The notes beneath the pieces were generated by a model, which was given only the letters and a program-made list of their open reading frames with translations, did not search any database and was not told the origin of the DNA. This document shows, one piece after another, positions 8,100-17,027 of a stretch of DNA of 64,000 nucleotides. Each line of letters starts with the position of its first letter. Position 1 is the first letter of the stretch. A program made the position numbers and the translations under genes. Origin of the DNA: Stenotrophomonas lacuserhaii (GTDB taxonomy: Bacteria > Pseudomonadota > Gammaproteobacteria > Xanthomonadales > Xanthomonadaceae). The DNA lies in the NCBI RefSeq assembly GCF_014836545.1, contig NZ_JACSQS010000009.1, forward strand, positions 95,335 to 159,334, in the 5' to 3' direction.

Positions 8100-10877
8100 A
8101 TGAGCAGATTAGTCCTTATCGACGGGTCCAGTTACCTGTATCGCGCGTTCCACGCGCTGCCGCCGCTGTCCAATCCGCAGGGTGAACCGACCGGTGCGTT
8201 GTTCGGCGTGGTCAACATGCTGCGCGCAACGCTGAAGGAGCGCCCGGCCTACGTGGCGTTCGTGGTCGATGCGCCGGGCAGGACCTTCCGTGACGACCTG
8301 TATGACCAGTACAAGGCCAACCGCCCGCCGATGCCGGACGAGCTGCGCAGCCAGGTCGAACCGATGTGCCGCATCGTCGACGCGCTGGGCATCAGCATCC
8401 TGCGCGTTTCCGGCGTGGAAGCCGACGATGTGATCGGTACGCTGGCCCTGCAGGGCGTGGCGCGCGACCTCAGCGTGACCATCTCCACCGGGGACAAGGA
8501 CTTCGCCCAGCTGGTGCGGCCGGGCATCGAACTGGTCAACACCATGACCGGCAGCCGGATGGATTCAGATGCTGCGGTGATGGAAAAGTTCGGCGTGCGT
8601 GCCGACCAGATCGTCGACCTGCTGGCCCTGATGGGCGACTCCGTGGACAACGTGCCGGGCGTCGAGAAATGTGGCCCCAAGACCGCCGCCAAGTGGCTGG
8701 GCGAGTACCAGCACCTGGACGGTGTGATCGCCGCCGCGCCGACCATGAAAGGCAAGATCGGCGAGAACCTGCGCGCAGCGCTGGAGCGGCTGCCGCTGAA
8801 CCGCGAGCTGGTGACCATCCGTACCGACGTGGCCCTTGAAGCCGGGCCGCAGGACCTGCCGCTGCGCGAGCGCAACGTCGAGGCACTGCGCGAACTGTAT
8901 GCACGGTACGGCTTCACCCAGGCGCTGAAGGAACTGGAAGGCAGCGCGGGGCTGGCCCCGAACCTGGCCAGCGAGGCGGTTCCGAGCCTGCGCGGGACGG
9001 CGGCTGGCTTTGCCCGTGGCGGCGGCGAAGAGGCGCCGGTGGCCACCCTGGATCCGTCCCTGTCGTTGCCGGGCCAATACGAGACCGTGCTGGAGCCGGC
9101 CCAGCTGCAGGCCTGGATCGAGCGGCTGCAGCAGGCCGACCTGGTCAGTTTCGATACCGAAACCGATGCGCTGGATGCCATGCGGGCACGGCTGGTGGGC
9201 ATCAGCCTGGCGGTGGAGCCGGGCAAGGCGGCCTACATTCCACTCAACCATGATTACCCCGGCGCGCCGGCCCAGCTGCCGATGCAGCAGGTGCTGGATG
9301 CGCTGCGCCCGGTGCTGGAAGACCCGGCGAAGAAGAAGCTCGGCCAGCACGGAAAGTACGACCTGCACGTGTTGCGCCGGCATGGCATCGAGGTGCGTGG
9401 ATACCACGACGACACCATGCTGGAAAGCTTCGTGCTGAACTCCACGGCCACCCGGCATGACATGGATTCGCTGGCGCAGCGCTACCTCGGCTACACCACG
9501 ATCAAGTTCGAGGACGTGGCCGGCAAGGGCGCCAAGCAGATTTCCTTCTCTCAGGTGGGCATCGACGAGGCCAGCCGCTACGCTGCTGAAGATGCCGATG
9601 TGACCCTGCGGCTGCATCGCGCGCTGGCGCCCCAGTTGCTGGCGCTGCCGTCGCTGGACCAGGTGTACCGGGAAATCGAAATGCCGTTGGTACCGGTGCT
9701 GGCCAGCATCGAAGCCAATGGCGTGCAGGTGGACGTGGCCGAACTACGCCGCCAGAGCCAGGACCTGTCCACCCGCATGCTGGCTGCGCAGCAGAAGGCC
9801 ACCGAACTGGCCGGGCGCAGCTTCAACCTGGATTCGCCCAAGCAGCTGCAGGCGGTGCTGTTCGACGAACTCAAGCTGCCGGCCCTGGTGAAGACGCCGA
9901 AGGGCCAGCCGAGCACCAATGAAGAAGCGCTCGAAGCGATCGCCGAACAGCACGAGCTGCCGCGGGTGATCCTGGACTACCGTGGCCTGGCCAAGCTGCG
10001 CAGCACCTACACCGACAAGCTGCCGGAGATGGTCAACGCCGATACCGGCCGGGTGCACACCAGCTACCACCAGTCCGGTGCGGCCACCGGGCGGCTGTCC
10101 TCGTCCGATCCGAACCTGCAGAACATCCCGATCCGCACCGACGACGGCCGCCGCATCCGCCGTGCCTTCGTCGCACCGGAGGGCAAGCTGCTGCTGGCCG
10201 CGGACTACTCGCAGATCGAACTGCGGATCATGGCCCACCTGTCCGAAGATCCCGGGCTGGTGCGTGCCTTCGAACAGGGCGCGGACGTGCACCGCGCCAC
10301 CGCCGCCGAAGTGTTCGGGCGCAGCCTGGACGAGGTGACCAGCAACGAACGCCGCGCCGCCAAGGCGATCAACTTCGGCCTGATGTACGGCATGAGCGCA
10401 TTCGGCCTGGCACGCAACCTGGGCATCGACCGCGGCCAGGCACAGGATTACGTTGCGCTGTATTTCAGCCGGTATCCCGGCGTGCGCGATTTCATGGATC
10501 GCATGCGCCAGCAGGCACGCGAGCAGGGCTACGTGGAAACCCTGTTCGGCCGGCGCCTGTATCTGAACGACATCAACGCGCGCAACCAGGGCCTGCGTGC
10601 CGGCGCGGAACGGGCGGCCATCAATGCACCGATGCAGGGCACCGCGGCCGACATCATCAAGCGGGCGATGGTGGACGTGGACGGCTGGCTGAAGGCGTCT
10701 GCGGCGCCGGCCAGAATGATCCTGCAGGTGCACGATGAACTGGTGTTCGAGTGCGAGGCCGGGTACATCGACGAGCTGCGTACGGCGGTGGTCCTCCATA
10801 TGTCGCAAGCGGCACAGTTGAAGGTGCCGCTGGTGGTCGATACCGGACACGGTCACAACTGGGACGAAGCCCATTGA
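8100..10877 (+). CDS. polA: DNA polymerase I
   Basis: 925 aa, full length for PolA, used in Okazaki-fragment maturation and repair. Three domains are visible in order. The 5'-3' nuclease (about 1-290) begins LVLIDGSSYLYRAFHALPPL. The 3'-5' exonuclease (about 325-515) has intact metal-ligand motifs: Exo I DTETD, GQHGKYDLHVL and Exo III YAAEDADVTL, so proofreading should be active. The polymerase domain (about 530-925) has motif A DYSQIELRIMAHLSED, motif B RRAAKAINFGLMYG and motif C QVHDELVFE. The start is the ATG 6 nt after a TAGAAT -10-like hexamer. The sX13-like RNA gene lies downstream, as the Spot 42 gene does behind polA in enterobacteria. Confidence 0.98.
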   Translation: MSRLVLIDGSSYLYRAFHALPPLSNPQGEPTGALFGVVNMLRATLKERPAYVAFVVDAPGRTFRDDLYDQYKANRPPMPDELRSQVEPMCRIVDALGISILRVSGVEADDVIGTLALQGVARDLSVTISTGDKDFAQLVRPGIELVNTMTGSRMDSDAAVMEKFGVRADQIVDLLALMGDSVDNVPGVEKCGPKTAAKWLGEYQHLDGVIAAAPTMKGKIGENLRAALERLPLNRELVTIRTDVALEAGPQDLPLRERNVEALRELYARYGFTQALKELEGSAGLAPNLASEAVPSLRGTAAGFARGGGEEAPVATLDPSLSLPGQYETVLEPAQLQAWIERLQQADLVSFDTETDALDAMRARLVGISLAVEPGKAAYIPLNHDYPGAPAQLPMQQVLDALRPVLEDPAKKKLGQHGKYDLHVLRRHGIEVRGYHDDTMLESFVLNSTATRHDMDSLAQRYLGYTTIKFEDVAGKGAKQISFSQVGIDEASRYAAEDADVTLRLHRALAPQLLALPSLDQVYREIEMPLVPVLASIEANGVQVDVAELRRQSQDLSTRMLAAQQKATELAGRSFNLDSPKQLQAVLFDELKLPALVKTPKGQPSTNEEALEAIAEQHELPRVILDYRGLAKLRSTYTDKLPEMVNADTGRVHTSYHQSGAATGRLSSSDPNLQNIPIRTDDGRRIRRAFVAPEGKLLLAADYSQIELRIMAHLSEDPGLVRAFEQGADVHRATAAEVFGRSLDEVTSNERRAAKAINFGLMYGMSAFGLARNLGIDRGQAQDYVALYFSRYPGVRDFMDRMRQQAREQGYVETLFGRRLYLNDINARNQGLRAGAERAAINAPMQGTAADIIKRAMVDVDGWLKASAAPARMILQVHDELVFECEAGYIDELRTAVVLHMSQAAQLKVPLVVDTGHGHNWDEAH

Positions 10878-11025
10878 GTCGAGTTCGGCGCCTTACGCCG
10901 CTGAATGGGTTAATCGAACGGATTTAGCTGACTAAATGATGAATATTCTGATGGGTGTGGTTGGCTAAATGGGCCGCCTTCACGATTCATCAATGTTCGA
11001 AGTGCTTCCATAGGCTCCAACAGGC

Positions 11026-11144
11026 GCAACGCCTGTTGTGGATCTCTCCCATCCCCTGGAGCAGATCTCGGAACGGGGGCTCCTCCCCAAGCACCCGTTC
11101 CCCGGCCCCGTTGACCTCCCCCTGGTCAGCGGGGCTTTTTATTT
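11026..11144 (+). ncRNA. sX13-like trans-acting small RNA
   Basis: Three consecutive hairpins with C-rich loops. SL1 (11041-11067) has stem GATCTCTCC / GGAG-C-AGATC and loop CATCCCCT. SL2 (11070-11101) has stem GGAACGGG / CCCGTTCC and loop containing CTCCTCCCC. SL3 (11106-11134) is a stem of about 11 bp with loop TCCCCCT followed by TTTTTATTT, a rho-independent terminator. This architecture and the position between polA and the next gene match Xanthomonas sX13, an sRNA of about 115 nt whose C-rich loops pair with G-rich leader sequences of mRNAs. The 5' end is inferred from that length. A further perfect hairpin, CAACAGGC-GCAAC-GCCTGTTG (11018-11038), abuts or overlaps the 5' end. Confidence 0.8.
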
Positions 11145-11167
11145 GGGGCGTCTGCAGGGCCTCGCCG

Positions 11168-12073
<906 letters not shown>

Positions 12074-12135
12074 TTAGCCGGTGCCCGCCGCCCGCTGCAG
12101 CGCTGGAAGCGCCGAGCCACGCTCGGCCGATGCCA

Positions 12136-13419
12136 TCAGCGCTTGTGGTTGCGCGTGCGCGACGGTGCCGGCGCGTCGTCTTTGCTGCTCTCCTCGGCGG
12201 CGTCCTGCAGCGCCCGGCCCAGTTCCATCAGTGTCCAGTTGCGGGTGGCCACCACATCGCAGGCCACGTGACGGCCGCTGCGGTCGGCCTCGCACAGCTG
12301 CTGCAACTGCCCCCGCGCATCCACCTCGGCGCTGTTTTCCTGTGCACTGGCCAGGTTCTCGCAGCCTTCGCGCACGCCCGCGCGGCATACCTGCAGGTAG
12401 CTGCCGGCGGCCTTCACCCAATCGCCGGCCAGGGCCTGCTGGTTGCCCAGTGTGTTGCAACCCTGCAGGCTGCCGGCCTTGCAGCAGGCAGCGGCGCCGT
12501 CCCCGCTGGCGGCCTGCGGGCAGTCCCGTGGCAGCGGCACTACGTTGAACACCACCGCTTCGGCACACTGCGCCTTGCCACCGGCACGCTGGAAAACCCG
12601 CATCCGGGTCCACTCGTCCATGCCGACCAGGCGGCCGCCGGGCAGGGTCTGGAACACGAAGTCCCCGCCCTTGTCGTGGCGCAGCCGGATCGCGCCGTCT
12701 TCCAGCCGCGCGCGCGCCTGTGCGCCCAACCCCAATCCAACCAGACCGCCGTCGCCGAAGTCCAGCGTGTCCAGCAGGCCGCCCTCGCTGCGGTACTCGC
12801 CGCACGGCACGCTGGTGGCCGGCTGCGGCCGCGGCGCGCCACCGAGCGCCTGCAGCGGGGCATGCAGCTCGCAGGCGCGCTCATCGCCGCTGCGGCAGCT
12901 GAGCTGCAACGCCGCCACGGCCTGCGCGAAGCCACCGGCCTTCCACTGTTCCTCGGCGACCTCGCGGCAGAAATCGCCGTCCGGATGGGCCACGCACAAT
13001 GCCTGCAGGGCCTCCAACCGGGCCGTCGGCAACACGATCTCACGCTGGTCGAACACTCCGGTCAGCGTCATGCCCATCGCCTTGGAAAGCGCCGCCTTGG
13101 CCGCCTCCTCGCAGGCCTGTTCGTCGTAGGCGGGGTCGGCTTCCTTGCACACTGCCGGTTCCTGCAGGTCCGGGTCGTCGTTGGGGGCGCGGGTGTCGGC
13201 CTGACGCGCCTCGCTGACCCATTCGCGCAGCAGGCCGCTGCAGGCCACGCCGGTGCCCTGCTCACACCACTGCTGCAGGCGCGTTGCATCGGCGCTGTAC
13301 AGCTGGTTGCCACAGGTGGCCTCATCGTAGACAGCACAGTCCTGTGCGCTGGCCACGGCAGTGGCGGACAGAAAGAAAAGCGCGGTGATCGCGCGCAGCG
13401 GCAACGTCATCGATGACAT
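12136..13419 (-). CDS. Secreted cysteine-rich protein with Sel1/Hcp-like repeats
   Basis: 427 aa with a signal peptide (MSSMTLPLRAITALFFLSATAVASA). The mature protein has about 20 cysteines, many as pairs 6-9 residues apart inside helical repeats, such as CEQGTGVAC, CRSGDERAC, CKAGSLQGC and CRAGVREGC. That pairing, with phrases like GDWVKAAGSYLQVC, resembles the disulfide-stapled Sel1-like repeats of Helicobacter cysteine-rich proteins (Hcp). The C terminus is acidic then basic (RTRNHKR). GGAG precedes the chosen ATG at 13419; the longer in-frame ORF reaching 15081 is a shadow of the peptidase gene. Probably periplasmic or secreted, role unknown. The gene lies 38 bp downstream of the small membrane-protein gene on the same strand. 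Confidence 0.75.
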   Translation of the reverse strand: MSSMTLPLRAITALFFLSATAVASAQDCAVYDEATCGNQLYSADATRLQQWCEQGTGVACSGLLREWVSEARQADTRAPNDDPDLQEPAVCKEADPAYDEQACEEAAKAALSKAMGMTLTGVFDQREIVLPTARLEALQALCVAHPDGDFCREVAEEQWKAGGFAQAVAALQLSCRSGDERACELHAPLQALGGAPRPQPATSVPCGEYRSEGGLLDTLDFGDGGLVGLGLGAQARARLEDGAIRLRHDKGGDFVFQTLPGGRLVGMDEWTRMRVFQRAGGKAQCAEAVVFNVVPLPRDCPQAASGDGAAACCKAGSLQGCNTLGNQQALAGDWVKAAGSYLQVCRAGVREGCENLASAQENSAEVDARGQLQQLCEADRSGRHVACDVVATRNWTLMELGRALQDAAEESSKDDAPAPSRTRNHKR

Positions 13420-13457
13420 GCAGACTCCGGGGGGGAAGTAAAGAAGGAGAGGGGAGG

Positions 13458-14021
13458 TCAGTAGCGCGAACGGATGTCCGGGCGCATCAGCCGCCATGCC
13501 AGCCAGCCCTGCAGCACCGCGAACAGCACGCAGCTGCCGAGCACGGTGGCAGTGAACAGGATGCGCTGGGCATTGAGCGCCTCGACCACGTCGGCCTCGC
13601 CGAGCATGCCGATCAACACGGCGGCCACGCGATCCATCCACCACGCCACGCCGATGTTGCCGATGCCGGTGATCACCAGCAGCCAGACGAAGCTCAGCAG
13701 GCCCCAGCGGGTGCCCTTGTACAGGCCCCAGCTGGAGACCAGCGACGGCACGCAGGCCGCGCCCAGCAGCAGGCTGGTGGCCACCGGGTGGACCAGCATC
13801 CAGCGCAGGCTGGCGGGCCACCCGCTTTCCTCGGCCAGCTCGACCAGCATCTGCCAGGGCTGGCTGGCGCCGAGCGGCCAGGCCACCAGCGCCTGCAGCA
13901 GGAACCACACGATCATGGCCGCGCAGACCAGCAGTGTGGTCAACGCGATGGGGCGCACGAAGTCCGTGCGCGGTGGTTTTGCCTGGCCGGTGGGGGCCAG
14001 GGTGGGAGGCAGCTGTGACAT
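13458..14021 (-). CDS. Four-helix membrane protein of unknown function
   Basis: 187 aa from the ATG at 14021, with AAGGA just upstream. After a Pro-rich cytoplasmic start there are four hydrophobic segments, roughly residues 25-50, 75-95, 105-125 and 150-175 (for example LTTLLVCAAMIVWFLLQAL and ILFTATVLGSCVLFAVLQG). No named domain is recognised; a DUF2569-like four-helix arrangement is possible. It lies between the S9 peptidase and the cysteine-rich protein genes on the same strand, but a strong hairpin separates it from the peptidase gene. Confidence 0.75.
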   Translation of the reverse strand: MSQLPPTLAPTGQAKPPRTDFVRPIALTTLLVCAAMIVWFLLQALVAWPLGASQPWQMLVELAEESGWPASLRWMLVHPVATSLLLGAACVPSLVSSWGLYKGTRWGLLSFVWLLVITGIGNIGVAWWMDRVAAVLIGMLGEADVVEALNAQRILFTATVLGSCVLFAVLQGWLAWRLMRPDIRSRY

Positions 14022-14055
14022 CCGGTGTCCTTGCAGGGGGAGGCAACGCCAGACC

Positions 14056-14082
14056 GATCGTGCCGAGCGGATCGGCACGATC
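14056..14082. terminator. Strong hairpin between two minus-strand genes
   Basis: Perfect 10-bp inverted repeat GATCGTGCCG / CGGCACGATC around a 7-nt loop. It lies just after the stop of the peptidase gene and before the start of the membrane-protein gene. There is no T tract on either side, so it could be a weak terminator or a 3' stabilising stem. Confidence 0.4.
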
Positions 14083-14090
14083 CGGGTCGC

Positions 14091-16460
14091 TTACTTCACG
14101 TTTTCGTTGAACAGCTTGAGGATGCGCTTGTACTGGTCCAGCCAGGAATCGGCACGGGTGTAGCCATGGCGTTCCAGCGGGTACGGCGCGATGGTCCAGT
14201 TGTCCTTGTGCAGTTCGATCAGGCGCTGGGTCAGGTTGACCGAATCCTGGAAGAACACGTTGTCGTCCATCATGCCGTGGCCGATCATCAGGTGGTCCTG
14301 CAGGTTCTGCGCGTACTCGATGGGCGAAGAAACGCGGTAGGCCTCCGGGTCGATGTCCGGCGTGTTGAGGATGTTGGCGGTGTAGGCGTGGTTGTAGTTG
14401 TGCCAGTCCACCACCGGACGCAGTGCGGCGCCGGCTTTGAACGTGCCCGGCGAACGGAACAGCGCCATGAAGGTCATGAAGCCGCCGTAGGAACCGCCGT
14501 AGATGCCGGCGCGGTCGCGGTCGCCCTGCTGGGTTTCGGCCAGCCAGTCCAGGCCATCCTTGTAGTCTTCCAGCTCCGGGTGGCCCATGTTGCGGTAGAT
14601 CGCGGTACGCCAGTCGCGGCCGTAGCCCTCGCTGCCGCGGTAGTCCATGTCCAGCACGATGTAGCCCTGCTGCACCAGCAGGTTGTGGAACATCTGTTCG
14701 CGGAAATAGGCCGGATAGCGCTGGTGGACGTTCTGCAGGTAGCCGGCGCCGTGCACGAACATCACGATCGGATACTTTTTCCCGGGCTCCTTGTTTTCCG
14801 GTTCGTAGTACTTGGCCCAGACCACGCCCGCACCGTGCTTGGACGGCACGGCCACCAGCTTCGGCTGGATCCACTCGCGCGCCTTGAATTCGGCACTGCG
14901 GGTGTCGGTCAGCACCCGCGCCTGCCCGCCTGCCGTCGGCACCACGGCCAGCTGGGCCGGCAGATAGGCGCCGGAGTAGCGCACCAGCAGCTGCTGGCCA
15001 TCCGGGGAGACGGTGAAATCCTCCACGCCGTTGAGGCTGGTCAGCTCCCGCACCTGGCCGCTGGCCACGTCGACGCTGCACACTTCATAGTCGTGCGGAG
15101 CCTGCTGGTTGCACAGGAAGTAGAAGCCCTTGCCATCGGCCGACAGCGCCGGCGCGGAGGTCTCCCACTTGCCGCTGGTCAGCGCCTGCGGCTTGCCGGT
15201 GCCGGCCTGGGTGTACAGGTGCGAGAAACCGGATTCCTCGGACAGCAGCCACAGCGTGCGGCCATCGGCCATCCAGCCGTAATCGTTGAAGCCCCAGTTG
15301 ATCCAGGCCGCATCGGTGAGGCGGTGGCGGCTCTGCAGGCGGCCATCGGCCGCGCCCACGCTGACGATCCAGCGGTCCTTGTTGTCGTTGGCGCGCAACA
15401 TGATCGCGGCCTGCTGGCCGTCGGCGCTCCAGCGGATGCCGCCGCCCATGAAGTCGCTCATCAGTTCCAGCGGGCGGTTGCCCTTCAGCGCGTCCTTGCC
15501 GGCCTGCCTGCGCAGGCTGGCCAGCGGATCGGTGCCGATCCCGGGCAGGGTGTCCAGCGAGACCTTGTCGACCTTGCCGGTGCGGGCATTGACCAGCCAG
15601 AAGGTATGCGGTTCCGGCTCATTGCGGCCGACGCGGGTGCGGGTGTCTTCGGTTTCTTCGTAACCGGATTCGGTCACGTACAGCGGCATCTTGCTGGTGC
15701 GGCCCTCTTCGAAGCCCTTCGGCTTCGTCACCACCACCAGGTGCACGCCATCGGGTGACAGCACGCTGTCGACGATCTCCACCTCGGCGCCGAGGAACAC
15801 CGGACCCGGCGCGCGGGTCGGGTCGGTCTCCCGCCAGCGTTGGTCCTGTTCCTTCAAGGCTTCGCGCTGTTCGCGGTCACGGCGCAGGGTTTCCAGCGTG
15901 CGCAACTGCTGCTCGCGCAGGGTATCGGCCTTGGGCGCATCGGACGGATTCTTCTCCGCCTTCAGGCTGGCCACCTGGGCCACGCCGTTCGCTGCGGTCC
16001 AATGGAACCAGTTCTGTCCGTTGCGCCAGATCACCCCGCCGTCGGTGGCGAAATTGATGCCGCTCGAGCGTTCATTGCCACGGGTGAGCTGGGTCAGTGC
16101 GCCGCTGCGCAGGTCGCGCACGAACACATCGCCGTTGCGGGCGAAGGCCATGCGGCTGCGGCTGCTGTCATAGACCGGATCGGCCACGTCCAGGCTGCCG
16201 CGCTGGTCGTCGGCCACCTGGGCGGCGACGCCCCCGCTGATCGGCTGGCGGAACGTGTCGCGGACCGGGCTGCCCTTGCGCTTGAGCTGGTATTCGACCT
16301 GCTGGCTGTTCCAGGACCACCAGGCGCGTTCCACCGGCGGCCCGATCCAGTCAGGGTCGGCCATGGCCTGTTCGATGGTGATCGGGGTCGGCGCAGCCTG
16401 AACGGCCGGAGCGGCCAGCAGGGCGGACAACAACAGGGACAGCGGCAGCACTCGGGACAT
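14091..16460 (-). CDS. Secreted S9 family prolyl oligopeptidase-type peptidase (DPP IV-like)
   Basis: 789 aa with a signal peptide (SLLLSALLAAPAVQA). The N-terminal part (about 50-540) is a beta-propeller-like region rich in WSADGQ/SPDGQ phrases. The C-terminal alpha/beta hydrolase has the nucleophile in GGSYGG (Ser657), the Asp in MMDDNVF (about 732-733) and the His in ERHGYT (His765), so the triad is intact. Members cleave peptides after Pro or Ala and act in the periplasm or outside the cell. The ATG at 16458-16460 begins the signal peptide; the in-frame upstream extension runs through the palindrome region and is rejected. The gene reads away from the large intergenic repeat zone. Confidence 0.92.
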   Translation of the reverse strand: MSRVLPLSLLLSALLAAPAVQAAPTPITIEQAMADPDWIGPPVERAWWSWNSQQVEYQLKRKGSPVRDTFRQPISGGVAAQVADDQRGSLDVADPVYDSSRSRMAFARNGDVFVRDLRSGALTQLTRGNERSSGINFATDGGVIWRNGQNWFHWTAANGVAQVASLKAEKNPSDAPKADTLREQQLRTLETLRRDREQREALKEQDQRWRETDPTRAPGPVFLGAEVEIVDSVLSPDGVHLVVVTKPKGFEEGRTSKMPLYVTESGYEETEDTRTRVGRNEPEPHTFWLVNARTGKVDKVSLDTLPGIGTDPLASLRRQAGKDALKGNRPLELMSDFMGGGIRWSADGQQAAIMLRANDNKDRWIVSVGAADGRLQSRHRLTDAAWINWGFNDYGWMADGRTLWLLSEESGFSHLYTQAGTGKPQALTSGKWETSAPALSADGKGFYFLCNQQAPHDYEVCSVDVASGQVRELTSLNGVEDFTVSPDGQQLLVRYSGAYLPAQLAVVPTAGGQARVLTDTRSAEFKAREWIQPKLVAVPSKHGAGVVWAKYYEPENKEPGKKYPIVMFVHGAGYLQNVHQRYPAYFREQMFHNLLVQQGYIVLDMDYRGSEGYGRDWRTAIYRNMGHPELEDYKDGLDWLAETQQGDRDRAGIYGGSYGGFMTFMALFRSPGTFKAGAALRPVVDWHNYNHAYTANILNTPDIDPEAYRVSSPIEYAQNLQDHLMIGHGMMDDNVFFQDSVNLTQRLIELHKDNWTIAPYPLERHGYTRADSWLDQYKRILKLFNENVK

Positions 16461-16582
16461 GGACGGGACGCACCGTGAAGGAGAAAACCGGCCAAGGGTA
16501 GCAGCCCCTCCCCGGCAGGGGCTGGCCCACAGGTCATGGAGGGTGTGCGCTTGCTGGCGGCTTGGATTGCCTGCTGGAGGCT

Positions 16583-16693
16583 GGCGCCGGGCGGTGGGAC
16601 AGGTCGGGGGACGGCAGAAGCCGCATCCTGCGGGCCTCGTTTCGCGCCATCCATGGCGCTCAACGCCCCCGCCCAGCCCCACCGCCCGGCGCC
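16583..16693. repeat. 111-bp palindromic element with 16-bp perfect arms
   Basis: The arms GGCGCCGGGCGGTGGG (16583-16598) and CCCACCGCCCGGCGCC (16678-16693) are exact complements. Between them lie a hairpin CGGC-AGAA-GCCG, and GCGCCAT-CC-ATGGCGC (16644-16659). A 23-nt core, 16602-16624 (starting GGTCGGGGGACGGCA), recurs at the right edge of the window at 63903-63925 with two differences. Confidence 0.75.
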
Positions 16694-16779
16694 CCGACAT
16701 TCGGCGATGGCCGCCAGCCATGGAAAAAGAAAAAGAGCGGTAGCGCCGCATGCTCCCAGGCTGCCATGGACCTGTCGAA

Positions 16780-16884
16780 GGTGGGGCGGGGTGGCTGTGC
16801 AGGACCGTCTGTTGCCATGGATGGCAACAGCGAGCCCCCATGGATGGGTTTACGGCGTGTCCTGCACAGCTACCCCGCCCCACC
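16780..16884. repeat. 105-bp palindromic element with a three-way-junction layout
   Basis: The 26-bp arms (16780-16805 and 16859-16884) are complementary except for one position that would be a G-U pair in RNA. Inside are two more stems: TGTTGCCA-TGGA-TGGCAACA (16810-16829) and CCCAT-GG-ATGGG (16837-16848). The whole could fold as a closed three-way junction in DNA or RNA. Confidence 0.75.
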
Positions 16885-17027
16885 TACCCAGCCCTTCACG
16901 CTTTTGATGTTGCTGGCACCCCCGCGACAAAGTGAAGCAGCGCGTCACCCGGTCGCATCCCTTCTTCACGCAAATCCACCCAGACTGGTCCGGTATCCCC
17001 ACCCGCGCCCGGCAGGAGGACGTCCCC

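Larger units (their letters stand above)
16461..17027. other. 567-bp gene-free divergent region with stacked palindromes
   Basis: No ORF here has believable coding character. The region separates the divergent peptidase and cytochrome bd operons and must hold both promoters. It contains two large inverted-repeat elements (listed separately) and three hairpins centred on CCATGGATGG or its complement (16644-16659, 16810-16829, 16837-16848). An A-rich run TGGAAAAAGAAAAAGAG lies near 16720. Confidence 0.7.

Noticed and set aside
12136..15081. 981-residue minus-strand frame through the cysteine-rich gene and the peptidase gene
   Set aside because: The N-terminal 550 residues are out-of-frame shadow of the peptidase and membrane-protein genes; the true gene starts at 13419 with a signal peptide.
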